Shown here one piece after another: positions 7,567 to 14,836 of a DNA stretch of 23,243 bases; within the stretch, counting starts at the first letter, position 1; every line of letters starts with the position of its first letter. The notes beneath the pieces are model-generated. The model saw only the letters and a program-made list of their open reading frames with translations. It searched no databases and was not told the origin of the DNA. This DNA is from Clostridiales bacterium (GTDB lineage Bacteria; Bacillota; Clostridia; Oscillospirales; Oscillospiraceae). A program made the position numbers and the translations under genes. The stretch covers positions 1 through 23,243 of the forward strand of contig JAJQAS010000006.1 of NCBI GenBank assembly GCA_021203685.1. The letters are read 5' to 3'.

Positions 7567-7595
7567 ATTATACCTTAAATTCAAATCTATTGCAA
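7567..7595 (-). promoter_or_regulatory. sigma-A promoter of the EF-G-like gene
   Basis: On the minus strand TTGCAA (7590-7595), a 17-bp spacer and a perfect TATAAT (7567-7572). It lies in the AT-rich gap after the S4-domain gene, so the two minus-strand genes are probably separate transcripts. Confidence 0.82.
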
Positions 7596-7677
7596 TGGGT
7601 AAAACTGCGAAAATCAACAAAACTTCAAAAAAATCCTTTTGAAAACGGCTTCGCCTTGCGATTCTCCCCGCTTCGAA

Positions 7678-8469
7678 TCAAAGATAACGCTCCAGAGTGA
7701 CGGTGACGCGCCCTTTTCGGCTGAGGTTTCCCACCGTAACCAGCCTGCATTTGCCCTGTCCCTGCCAGGAGAGCCGGTCCCCTTCCACCACGGGGCAGTC
7801 GGTTTTGGTGACGGTACGCCAGTTCAGCGCCACCTTTCCGGCGGAAATGGCCTCCGCCGCGGCCTTCCGGCTGGCGGAGAACCCAGCCGCCGCCACCGCG
7901 TCCAGCCGGAGGGAGGGAACAGTGTCGTGAATGGTTTTCACCTCCGGCTGGGGGAAGTGCAGGTTGTCCAGCTCTACCGGAGACACGCGGAGCTTTTCCC
8001 GCCCGGCGTGGGTCAGGTTCTCCACTACAAAGGGGGCCAGTTCCGGCAGCAGCAGGATGTCGCAGCTGCCCGGTGACACCAGGATGTCTCCGATGGCCTC
8101 CCGCTTGACTCCCAGACCCATCAGCGACCCCAGAAAATCCCGGTGGGTCAGCGGGTGGGCAGCGTACCAGGTGGCCCGGACGGCGGCGGTCAGCTCGTTG
8201 GGGTCCATATCCTCCGGCTCCTGCCACTGGGGCAGAAAAGCGCAGCGCACCCGCTCTGCCTCGGCGTAGCCGCCGGAAAAAACGTGCTTTGCCCCGCCCA
8301 TCGCGTCCATCAGGTCCAGCACCAGCCCCCGTTCCGCCGGGGACAGGAAGGCTGTCCGGGTGGGGAGGCTGCGGGTCTCCGCCGCCTGGAGCAGATCCAG
8401 GACGTGGGACAGCAGCTGCCGCTCCTCGGTGGTGACGGTCATGCTTCGGAGCAGTTCGGTTTTGTTCAT
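7678..8469 (-). CDS. ylmH: YlmH-type S4-domain RNA-binding protein
   Basis: A 263-aa cytoplasmic RNA-binding protein. The N-terminal two thirds match the YlmH family (AFLSPAERG near 40, then HPLTHRDFLGSLMGLGVKR at about 105-123 and SPGSCDILL). Residues 183-245 form an S4 domain (LRLDAVAAAGFSASRKAA, then GKVALNW). In Bacillus subtilis YlmH binds the large ribosomal subunit carrying stalled peptidyl-tRNA and is linked to ribosome quality control. The reading frame is open up to 8715, but the ATG at 8469 has GAGGTGAT just before it and is where homology begins. Unlike in Bacillus, it is not in a division (sepF/divIVA) cluster here. It lies upstream of an EF-G-like GTPase, also ribosome-associated. 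Confidence 0.88.
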   Translation of the reverse strand: MNKTELLRSMTVTTEERQLLSHVLDLLQAAETRSLPTRTAFLSPAERGLVLDLMDAMGGAKHVFSGGYAEAERVRCAFLPQWQEPEDMDPNELTAAVRATWYAAHPLTHRDFLGSLMGLGVKREAIGDILVSPGSCDILLLPELAPFVVENLTHAGREKLRVSPVELDNLHFPQPEVKTIHDTVPSLRLDAVAAAGFSASRKAAAEAISAGKVALNWRTVTKTDCPVVEGDRLSWQGQGKCRLVTVGNLSRKGRVTVTLERYL

Positions 8470-8741
8470 GGGGATCACCTCAGTCTGTTGCGGGTCACTG
8501 ACGGACAGGCTGTTTTCCTTTGCTGTTATTGTAGCGCATTTGCAGGGAAAAGGGAAGGGGGTCCAGAAAAACAACACCTCCGGAATACCGGAAAGTATTT
8601 CCTTCGATGCTCGGTGCTTCTTTTCCCTGCCCTGCCCCAACTGCCGTTGCGCAACGGATATCAGCATGAAAACCGTCACGAACACGCACGCCACGCAGGC
8701 GAGCCAAATATACATTATCTGTAAAACAAGGCGTCTGCTGC
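8470..8741. other. divergent intergenic region ylmH / GH3 with a 14-bp perfect palindrome
   Basis: No gene is supported here. A minus-strand TACAAT (8528-8533) is a possible -10 for ylmH, but its -35 partner is weak. CCGTTGCGCAACGG (8644-8657) is a perfect 14-bp palindrome, and an imperfect GGAATAC/GTATTTCC pair lies at about 8581-8601. Confidence 0.4.
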
Positions 8742-8770
8742 TTGAAAAGCCGAAAGAACCATGCTATACT
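8742..8770 (+). promoter_or_regulatory. sigma-A promoter of the GH3 gene
   Basis: TTGAAA (8742-8747), 17-bp spacer, TATACT (8765-8770); the ATG is 38 nt beyond the -10. Confidence 0.78.
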
Positions 8771-8807
8771 ACAAAAAAGTCGCCTTTTGCAGAATGGGGA
8801 ATTGTTC

Positions 8808-10148
8808 ATGAAAAAGCGAAGCAGCAGCAAGATGGCCTTGCGGGTGCTCTACACGCTGGGGATCCTCTTTTTAGGAGTGTGCATCGGCGTGGAGGCTGTA
8901 CTGCTGTTTCCGCAGGTCTTTTCTGGGGGAACAGAGGAAACAAGCGCCGCCGTCAGCAGCGCGCCGGCGGAACCGGAGGGCGAACAGGATACCAGTGCAG
9001 ACGCAGAGCAGACACCCACCGAATCCACAGCGGCAGAATCGGCTGCGGAGCAGACGGAAGCCGACAGCAGCCAACAGGAACCGGAGTCAGAGCAGGACAC
9101 ACTGGAACTGCGCGCCCAGGAGATTTTGGCGGAAATGAGCCTGACGGAGCGGGTCTACCAGTTGTTTATTGTCACGCAGGAGCAGCTGACGGGGTACACC
9201 ACGGTCACCCAGTCCGGCTCTGCCACCAAGCAGGCCATTCAGACCTACCCCGTGGGGGGAATCATCTATTTTGCGGCCAACATCATCGACCCGGACCAAT
9301 GCACCGCCATGATCTCCAACATTCAGTCCTATTCTAAACTGGGGCTGTTCATCGCGGTAGACGAGGAGGGAGGCCGTGTAGCACGGGTGGCGAACAACGC
9401 CGCCATGGGGACCACCGTCTTCCCCAGCATGGAGGAGATCGGCAGCACAGGCGACCCGGACCTGGCCTATGAAGTGGGCAACACCATCGGCAGCGAGATC
9501 GCGCAGTTCGGCTTCAATTTGGACTTCGCGCCGGTGGCCGATGTGAACTCCAACCCGGACAATCCGGTCATCGGGGAGCGGGCTTTCAGCTCTGACGCGG
9601 ACGTTGCGGCAGAAATGGTGGCGGCGGCGGTACAGGGCTTTCGGGACAGTGGGGTGCTGTGCACCTTGAAGCACTTCCCCGGCCACGGCGACACCACCAC
9701 CGACAGTCACCTGGGATACACTGAGGTGACTAAAACGCTGGACGAGCTGCGGGCGCTGGAGTTCAAGCCCTTCCAGGCCGGCATCGACGCCGGAGCGGAC
9801 TTTGTCATGGTGGGGCACCTCTCTGTCCCTCAGGTGACGGGGGACGACCTGCCCGCCACCCTCTCCAAAACCATGATCGACCTGCTCAAGGACGAACTGG
9901 GGTTTGAAGGGCTGATCATCACCGACTCCATGTCCATGAGCGCGATCACCGATCGGTATTCCTCCGGCGAAGCGGCAGTCCTGGCCGTGCAGGCCGGTGT
10001 GGACATCCTCCTGATGCCCGCTGACCTGCAGAGCGCCGCCTCCGCCCTGGTCTCCGCCGTGGAGGAGGGCGCCATCACGGAGGAACGCATCAACGAGAGC
10101 GTCCTGAAAATTCTGAAGGTAAAGCTGGAGCACGGCATCATCACCTAA
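8808..10148 (+). CDS. membrane-anchored glycoside hydrolase family 3 (NagZ-like beta-N-acetylhexosaminidase)
   Basis: A 446-aa enzyme with a basic N terminus, one transmembrane or uncleaved signal helix (about 10-35), an acidic low-complexity linker (41-98) and a single GH3 N-terminal TIM barrel (100-440). Typical NagZ-type motifs are present: AVDEEGGRV (183-191), KHFPGHG (288-294) followed by DSH (299-301), whose Asp-His pair acts as acid/base in this subfamily, and ITDSM with the nucleophile Asp373. The family releases beta-linked N-acetylglucosamine, mainly from peptidoglycan fragments. Placement outside the membrane suggests wall recycling or scavenging, as with Bacillus YbbD/NagZ. The start is set by GGGGA nine bases before ATG; the upstream in-frame start lies in the promoter. 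It stands alone and converges on the acyltransferase gene. Confidence 0.92.
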   Translation: MKKRSSSKMALRVLYTLGILFLGVCIGVEAVLLFPQVFSGGTEETSAAVSSAPAEPEGEQDTSADAEQTPTESTAAESAAEQTEADSSQQEPESEQDTLELRAQEILAEMSLTERVYQLFIVTQEQLTGYTTVTQSGSATKQAIQTYPVGGIIYFAANIIDPDQCTAMISNIQSYSKLGLFIAVDEEGGRVARVANNAAMGTTVFPSMEEIGSTGDPDLAYEVGNTIGSEIAQFGFNLDFAPVADVNSNPDNPVIGERAFSSDADVAAEMVAAAVQGFRDSGVLCTLKHFPGHGDTTTDSHLGYTEVTKTLDELRALEFKPFQAGIDAGADFVMVGHLSVPQVTGDDLPATLSKTMIDLLKDELGFEGLIITDSMSMSAITDRYSSGEAAVLAVQAGVDILLMPADLQSAASALVSAVEEGAITEERINESVLKILKVKLEHGIIT

Positions 10149-10174
10149 ACGCTCCCCCGGGGGTAATATCTGCG

Positions 10175-10217
10175 AAAAAAGGCAAAAAGAAACACCGCCA
10201 GGAACGGCGGTGTTTCT
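10175..10217 (-). terminator. intrinsic terminator shared by convergent GH3 and acyltransferase genes
   Basis: A perfect 12-bp stem AGAAACACCGCC/GGCGGTGTTTCT (10188-10199 with 10206-10217). On the minus strand it runs into U-rich sequence (plus-strand A tracts 10184-10188 and 10175-10180), so it ends the acyltransferase transcript well. In the plus direction a long U tract is missing and it would work less well for GH3. Confidence 0.85.
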
Positions 10218-10275
10218 GGCATTCCGGAACATTCCGCACAAATGACAGCATAAACCGCGTATAGTACGAAGTCTG

Positions 10276-11394
10276 TCATGCACCCAGTAGCATGTGGATT
10301 TTTTGCGTCAGCCGGTTATAGCCGGAATATTTTTTTAGCGCGTTGATTCCGATGGAGAGCAGAGTGCTTTCTGCCAGCAAGACCAAAACAATCAGGATAA
10401 AGTGCCCAAAGGAATAGATGTGATCCTGGAACCATCGGTCACGCAAAAAATTATGGGACAGGTAGATGTTCATGGAGTGTTTTCCCAGAAAAGCAAGGCA
10501 AGGTGCAATCAGCGGCAGGCTGGAAAGGAACAGGTAGACCCATATGACGACACAAACCGGCAACAAGGTGCTAAATAGCAGCATACCATAATTCTCCGTT
10601 CCATAGTTCTCCGCAAACAGGTAAGCGGACAGGAGCAGGGGGCAGGTTGCCAAAATCAGCTTTAGCCCCCCATTCACGGCACGGTTGGAAACCAGCGAGG
10701 CAACTTTGCACCGCTCCAAAATATTTTCTTCCGCACAGAAGATCCCCACCGGCACCAGAAGCAACCAACTGTTATTATTTTCCGGCTCTATCTGGAGCGC
10801 ACAAAACAGGCAGTACAATGCCGGGATCAAAACCCATCCCATCTGTTGATAGAGCTTGAACAGAATGGGGAACAGGACAATGATCGTGATTGCCAGGCCC
10901 AAATACCACCAGGTCCCGATTATAGAAGGGGTATTGAACAGGTCGGAGACACCCAGAATGTCCAACAGCATATAATATGCGGCGTGCAGTAGGTCGGCGG
11001 CGTCCTCCGTGTAATAGGAAAAGGGCAGTCGGTCTCCCCAAAGAAAAGAACCCAGGAACACAACCACATACACAGCAAAAAAACCGGAGATCAGGTTCAG
11101 ATATCGCCTTAGTGCAAACTTTTCCGCCTGCTTTCGTTCTGTCAAATCTGTCCAACGGCTGCTCTGCTTGTGGTAGGAGCGTGTCAGACCGTATGCACTG
11201 AGGAAGGTGAAAATGCCAACGCAGCATTTCGCCGCTTTCGCTGCAAGAATGACCATGCCTTGGGTGAAAGGGTAAAAACTGACGGCATACCCCTCAAACC
11301 GGCCTTCGCTCAGGAAGCAATGGTGAAACAGCAGCAAAATAATGGCAACGCCTTTCATCACATTGGTGTTTCGAACCGAAAATGTTTCTCCCAT
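10276..11394 (-). CDS. acyltransferase 3 family integral membrane protein
   Basis: A 372-aa polytopic membrane protein with about ten hydrophobic helices. Its N terminus (FSVRNTNVMKGVAIILLLFHH) matches the acyltransferase 3 family, where this first helix carries the active-site His. Members (OafA-like) move acetyl or other acyl groups from the cytoplasm onto surface glycans, peptidoglycan or antibiotics. The acceptor cannot be told from sequence. The motif STYLSHN-like segment here reads MNIYLSHNFLRDRWF near the C terminus, also family-typical. The ATG at 11394 has GGAG eight bases upstream; a TTG one codon earlier is also open. It follows proB by 75 nt with no terminator seen, so read-through from proCB is possible, although its base composition is visibly less GC-rich than that of its neighbours. 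Confidence 0.88.
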   Translation of the reverse strand: MGETFSVRNTNVMKGVAIILLLFHHCFLSEGRFEGYAVSFYPFTQGMVILAAKAAKCCVGIFTFLSAYGLTRSYHKQSSRWTDLTERKQAEKFALRRYLNLISGFFAVYVVVFLGSFLWGDRLPFSYYTEDAADLLHAAYYMLLDILGVSDLFNTPSIIGTWWYLGLAITIIVLFPILFKLYQQMGWVLIPALYCLFCALQIEPENNNSWLLLVPVGIFCAEENILERCKVASLVSNRAVNGGLKLILATCPLLLSAYLFAENYGTENYGMLLFSTLLPVCVVIWVYLFLSSLPLIAPCLAFLGKHSMNIYLSHNFLRDRWFQDHIYSFGHFILIVLVLLAESTLLSIGINALKKYSGYNRLTQKIHMLLGA

Positions 11395-11469
11395 CAAATA
11401 ATCTCCCTATCTCTCTGCTATGTGCTTCTTTCCAGCCGGTAACACAAGTTCATTGTACGACATGTATGC

Positions 11470-12246
11470 TCAGACAATGGCGGTTTTCCCGATGAACCGG
11501 GTGCCCACCGGCTTGCCCGCCACGATGTCGTAGAGGTCGGCAGGGCGGCTGCCGTTGGAGATGACCATGTCGAAGCCGTTCTCCATGGCGGTCTTCGCGG
11601 CGTTGAGTTTGGTGGTCATGCCGCCGGTGGCCAGGTCGCTGCCCTTCTCCCCCGCCAGGGCGTAGATCTCCGGTGAGAGATAGGTGACAAAGGGCAGCAG
11701 CCGGGCAGAGGAATCCCGCCGGGGGTCGGCGGTGTACAGCCCGTCGATGTCGCTGAGCAGCACCAGCAGGTCGGCGCTGGCGCACTTTGCCACGATGGCC
11801 GCCAGGGTGTCGTTGTCTCCCAGGGAGATCTCCTCGGTGGCCACGGTGTCGTTCTCGTTGACGATGGGCAGCGTCTCCAGCTCCAGCAGCCGGGACAGGG
11901 TGTTTTGGAAGTTGGTGCGCCGGTTCTCGTGGTCCAGGTCGGAGCCGGTCAGCAAAATCTGCGCCACCACATGGTTGTAATCGGTAAAGAGCTTGTCGTA
12001 GATGTACATCAGCTCACACTGGCCCACGGCGGCGGCGGCCTGCTTGGTGGACATATCCTTGGGGCGGCTGGTCAGGGACAGCTTGCCCACCCCCATTCCA
12101 ATGGCGCCGGATGACACCAGAATGATCTGGTGTCCTGCGTTTTTCAGGTCGCTGAGGACCTTGCACAGTTCCTCCACATGGCGGATGTTCAGCCGCCCGG
12201 TGGAGTGGGCAATGGTCGATGTGCCGACCTTGACAACGATTCTCAT
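11470..12246 (-). CDS. proB: glutamate 5-kinase, short form without PUA domain
   Basis: A 258-aa amino acid kinase that phosphorylates glutamate at the gamma carboxyl, the first step of proline synthesis. Motifs run in order: VVKVGTSTI (4-12), VSSGAIGMG (44-52), IVNENDTVATEE (128-139), GDNDTLAA (143-150), LSDIDGLYTADPR (164-176) and LATGGMTTKLNAAK (205-218). It ends right after the kinase domain, so the C-terminal PUA domain of E. coli-type ProB (about 367 aa) is absent; short forms are known. The start has GGAAGGA upstream. It lies 63 nt after proC on the same strand, probably in one operon. The usual partner proA is not in the window. Confidence 0.95.
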   Translation of the reverse strand: MRIVVKVGTSTIAHSTGRLNIRHVEELCKVLSDLKNAGHQIILVSSGAIGMGVGKLSLTSRPKDMSTKQAAAAVGQCELMYIYDKLFTDYNHVVAQILLTGSDLDHENRRTNFQNTLSRLLELETLPIVNENDTVATEEISLGDNDTLAAIVAKCASADLLVLLSDIDGLYTADPRRDSSARLLPFVTYLSPEIYALAGEKGSDLATGGMTTKLNAAKTAMENGFDMVISNGSRPADLYDIVAGKPVGTRFIGKTAIV

Positions 12247-12309
12247 GTTGATTGATTCCTTCCTTTTTCGGGCAGCGCCACGCGGTACGAGACGCAGTGC
12301 TGCCCTTCC

Positions 12310-13116
12310 TTATTGTTTCCCCAGTGCCTTTGTCTTCTCGTAGGCGGCGATGACCGCCTCCGTGGCGGCGCTGCGGAAGCCGCCCTGTTCCAAAGCGCGG
12401 ACCCCCGCGATGGTGGAGCCGCCGGGGGAACAGACCGCATCCTTCAGCGCGCCGGGGTGCTGGCCGCTCTCCAGCACCAGCTTCGCCGCCCCTACCAGGG
12501 TCTGGGCGGCATACTCCTGGGCCTTGGCCCGGGGCAAGCCGCAGGCCACCGCGCCATCGGCCAGGGCCTCGATGAAGGGGTAGACAAAGGCCGGGCCGCA
12601 GCCGGAGACGGCGCTTCCCGCATCGATGAGGCTCTCCGGCAGGGCGTCAAACCGCCCCGCCGCCGCCATGGTGTACAAAAAGCGCTCCTGTTCCTCCTCC
12701 GTCACGCCCTCGGCGGCGTAGAGGATCATCCCCTCCCCGATGGAGGCGGGGGTGTTGGGCATGATGCGGATGACGGGGTAGTCGCCCCCCGCCATCTCCC
12801 GGATGCGGGCGATGGTCAGCCCCGCCGCCATGGTCACCAGCACGAAGCGGTCCTTCCGCGCCGCCAGCGCCGGGGCGATGTCGCGCAGCATGTCCCCCAT
12901 CATCTGGGGCTTGACCCCCAGGAAGATGGTACTGGCCTGACGGGCCACGTCGGCGTTCTCCCCCACCAAACAGCCCAGCTCCTCCGCAAGGGCCTCGGCC
13001 TTGCTGGGGGTGCGGTTGGCCAGCATGATCTGACCGCCGAAAAGCGTTTTTGCCGCGGCCCGCGCCAGGGGCGCGCCCATATTGCCGCAGCCGATGAATC
13101 CATAAAACTCACACAT
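12310..13116 (-). CDS. proC: pyrroline-5-carboxylate reductase
   Basis: A 268-aa cytoplasmic reductase that uses NAD(P)H for the last step of proline synthesis. It has an N-terminal Rossmann fold with GFIGCGNMG (6-14), NRTPSKAE for cofactor binding (34-41), FLGVKPQ (65-71), RIMPNTPASIGEG (117-129) and the family signature in the C-terminal helical domain: SGCGPAF (171-177) and SPGGSTIAGV (230-239). Length and motifs match the family throughout. AGGAGAGAG precedes the ATG. It is the first gene of a proC-proB pair; upstream lies an unusual heptamer repeat tract that its leader or promoter must include. Confidence 0.96.
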   Translation of the reverse strand: MCEFYGFIGCGNMGAPLARAAAKTLFGGQIMLANRTPSKAEALAEELGCLVGENADVARQASTIFLGVKPQMMGDMLRDIAPALAARKDRFVLVTMAAGLTIARIREMAGGDYPVIRIMPNTPASIGEGMILYAAEGVTEEEQERFLYTMAAAGRFDALPESLIDAGSAVSGCGPAFVYPFIEALADGAVACGLPRAKAQEYAAQTLVGAAKLVLESGQHPGALKDAVCSPGGSTIAGVRALEQGGFRSAATEAVIAAYEKTKALGKQ

Positions 13117-13133
13117 GGTATCTCTCTCCTACT

Positions 13134-13268
13134 TTAGCTCTTAGCTCGTAGCCGTTAGCTCTTAGCCTGGTGGTGCCTCATGAACGGCAATCAGCATTTC
13201 ACTTTTCGTAACAGCTATCCACTGGCAGCAAACTACTAAAAGCTAACAGTTAATGGATAATAGCTCAT
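13134..13268. repeat. paired arrays of 7-bp repeats upstream of proC
   Basis: Five head-to-tail heptamers close to TTAGCTC fill 13134-13168. Four degenerate heptamers in the opposite sense (AGCTAAC-like) fill 13241-13268. The ~70 bp between them carries no gene. The two arrays are roughly inverted relative to each other, so the whole 135 bp could fold back or be a small dispersed element. It fills nearly all of the gap between proC and the epimerase gene; no clear promoter was found there. Confidence 0.7.
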
Positions 13269-13278
13269 CAAAATGGTT

Positions 13279-14160
13279 TTACCAGCTCACAGTGACATCA
13301 TAACTCAGCGACTCCCCCTGACCGGGCTGGAGCAGACGGATGCCCGCTTTCTCCGCCAGCTCGCTGCTGACAAAGGTACACTCCGGCAGGGTGGTCCATG
13401 GCTCAATGCAGATGTAATTGGTGTCGAAGTCCACCGGCTTGGTCCAGATGCCCAGGTAGTCGAACTCCGGGAAGTCCACTGTCACCCGGACGCTGTTTTT
13501 CCGGTTGGCCAGCGTGACCTGATGCACCGGCAGCTGCTCCAGCACTACGGTATCCAGCCCGCCCACCTTGGGGGGCAGGGGCAGCGCGCCGTCTGTCAGG
13601 GCGTAGTCCAGCTTCTCCGGGGTCAGGAAACAATGCTCGTCCATGCCGAAGGGGTGAATGGTCGTCTGGCCGGGGAACTCCACATAGTAGTCAGACATCT
13701 CCTCGCCGGGGAGCAGGGAGGTCCGGTAGCCGTCGTGACCGCCGATCTCGTAGGGCAGCACCTTGTCAGAGCGGTTGACCACGGTATGGCGTTTGGTCAG
13801 CGTATTGCCAGCGAGGGTGTAGGTAACCGTCAGGGAAAAGGCGAAGGGGTAGACCTTCCGGGTGGTCTCTGTGTCCTCCATGGTAAAAGTGGCGGAGGTC
13901 TCGTCCTGCTCCGCCAGGGAAAATTCCGTGTCCCTGGCGAAGCCATGCTGGGAGATGGAGACCACCTGGCCGTCCAGGGTGTACTGCTGGTCTTTCAGTC
14001 GCCCGATGATGGGAAACAGCAGCGGCGCGTGGCGGCCCCAGACCGCCTTGTCCGCCTGCCACATCAGCTCCAGGCCCTGGTTGGTGGTCATGCTCTGGAT
14101 CTCCGCGCCCAGGGTGCTGATGACTACGGTGAGCCGGTCGTTTTTCAGGGTAACATTCAT
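13279..14160 (-). CDS. aldose 1-epimerase family protein (LacX-like)
   Basis: A 293-aa cytoplasmic protein of the galactose mutarotase-like fold, which interconverts alpha and beta anomers of hexoses or a phosphorylated sugar. Visible features are APLLFPIIGRL (45-55), ISQHGFAR (69-76) with a likely catalytic His72, YEIGGHDGY (137-145) with His142, and CIEPWT (251-256) with the general base Glu253. The LLFPIIGR and QHGFAR pattern is typical of LacX-type members whose exact sugar is not settled. GAGGAG lies nine bases before the ATG. A terminator of the preceding gene lies just upstream, so it starts its own transcript, but no strong promoter is recognised in the 50 nt left. Confidence 0.9.
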   Translation of the reverse strand: MNVTLKNDRLTVVISTLGAEIQSMTTNQGLELMWQADKAVWGRHAPLLFPIIGRLKDQQYTLDGQVVSISQHGFARDTEFSLAEQDETSATFTMEDTETTRKVYPFAFSLTVTYTLAGNTLTKRHTVVNRSDKVLPYEIGGHDGYRTSLLPGEEMSDYYVEFPGQTTIHPFGMDEHCFLTPEKLDYALTDGALPLPPKVGGLDTVVLEQLPVHQVTLANRKNSVRVTVDFPEFDYLGIWTKPVDFDTNYICIEPWTTLPECTFVSSELAEKAGIRLLQPGQGESLSYDVTVSW

Positions 14161-14212
14161 GGATAACGCTCCTCTCGCACTATATTACACATTGCAACGA
14201 CAAATATCCCAC

Positions 14213-14245
14213 AAAAACGGGTCTCCCTACGCTGTGGGAAACCCG
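14213..14245 (-). terminator. intrinsic terminator of the dehydratase beta-subunit gene
   Basis: On the minus strand a 10-bp stem CGGGTTTCCC/GGGAGACCCG with one G-U pair (14236-14245 with 14218-14227) is followed at once by UUUUU (14213-14217). It begins seven nt after the stop codon. Confidence 0.88.
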
Positions 14246-14251
14246 CTTTGT

Positions 14252-14836
14252 TTACCGCTGGTAGGCAGCCCGCCCCGTCCGGTACAGGTTGCCGCCGTGG
14301 CAGTCGATGGCTACCGTCAGGGGCAGTTCCCGGACGGTCATTCGTTTTATGGATTCGCAGCCCAGGTCGTCGAATGCGATGACCTCCGCTTTCTCGATGC
14401 ACCGGGCGATCAGCGCCCCCGCGCCGCCCACGGCGGCGAAGAAACAGCATCCGTTGCGCTGCATGGCAGCCTCCACCTCGTCGCTCATCTGGCCCTTGCC
14501 GATAATGGCCCCCAGACCCAGGTCCAGCAGCCGGGGAGCGAAACCGTTCATCCGGCTGGCGGTGGTGGGGCCGCAGGCCCCGACGGCCATGCCCTGCTGG
14601 GCGGGGGGGGGGCCGGCGTAGTAGCCGCTGGCGTCCTGCAACGGGAAGGGCAGCTCTTTGCCCTGGTCCAGCAGGGTGAAAATGCGCTTGTGGGCCGCGT
14701 CCCGGGCGGTGTAAATGGTGCCGCTGAGCAGTACCCGGTCCCCCGCGTTCAGCTGGGGCTGCATGGCCCGCAGCTCCTCCGAGCGGAGGTGATAGGTCCT
14801 GCTCCCGCCGCCGCTCCGCATGTTCCGGTCACTCAT
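14252..14836 (-). CDS. class I fumarate hydratase / tartrate dehydratase beta-subunit-like protein
   Basis: A 194-aa protein matching the C-terminal (beta) part of class I iron-sulfur fumarases and L-tartrate dehydratases, which add or remove water from dicarboxylates. Motifs: GDRVLLSGTIYTARDAAHKR (32-51), GYYAGPPPA (71-79), GACGPTTASRMN (86-97), GKGQM (113-117) and VAIDCHGGNLY (175-185). The [4Fe-4S]-binding alpha subunit is not next to it; the gene upstream is a DivIVA-like protein. The start at 14836 overlaps the upstream stop as ATGAGTGA and has GGAAG before it, implying coupled translation; an ATG at 14821 is an alternative. The GPPPA codons include a run of ten C. Activity would need a partner subunit encoded elsewhere. 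Confidence 0.88.
   Translation of the reverse strand: MSDRNMRSGGGSRTYHLRSEELRAMQPQLNAGDRVLLSGTIYTARDAAHKRIFTLLDQGKELPFPLQDASGYYAGPPPAQQGMAVGACGPTTASRMNGFAPRLLDLGLGAIIGKGQMSDEVEAAMQRNGCCFFAAVGGAGALIARCIEKAEVIAFDDLGCESIKRMTVRELPLTVAIDCHGGNLYRTGRAAYQR

Noticed and set aside
8470..8715. In-frame N-terminal extension of YlmH starting with a hydrophobic helix (MYIWLACVACVFV)
   Set aside because: No ribosome site precedes it, homology starts at the ATG at 8469 which has GAGGTGAT before it, and the intervening residues are not family-like.
13134..13268. CRISPR array
   Set aside because: The repeat unit is only 7 bp, contiguous, with no spacers and no cas genes nearby.
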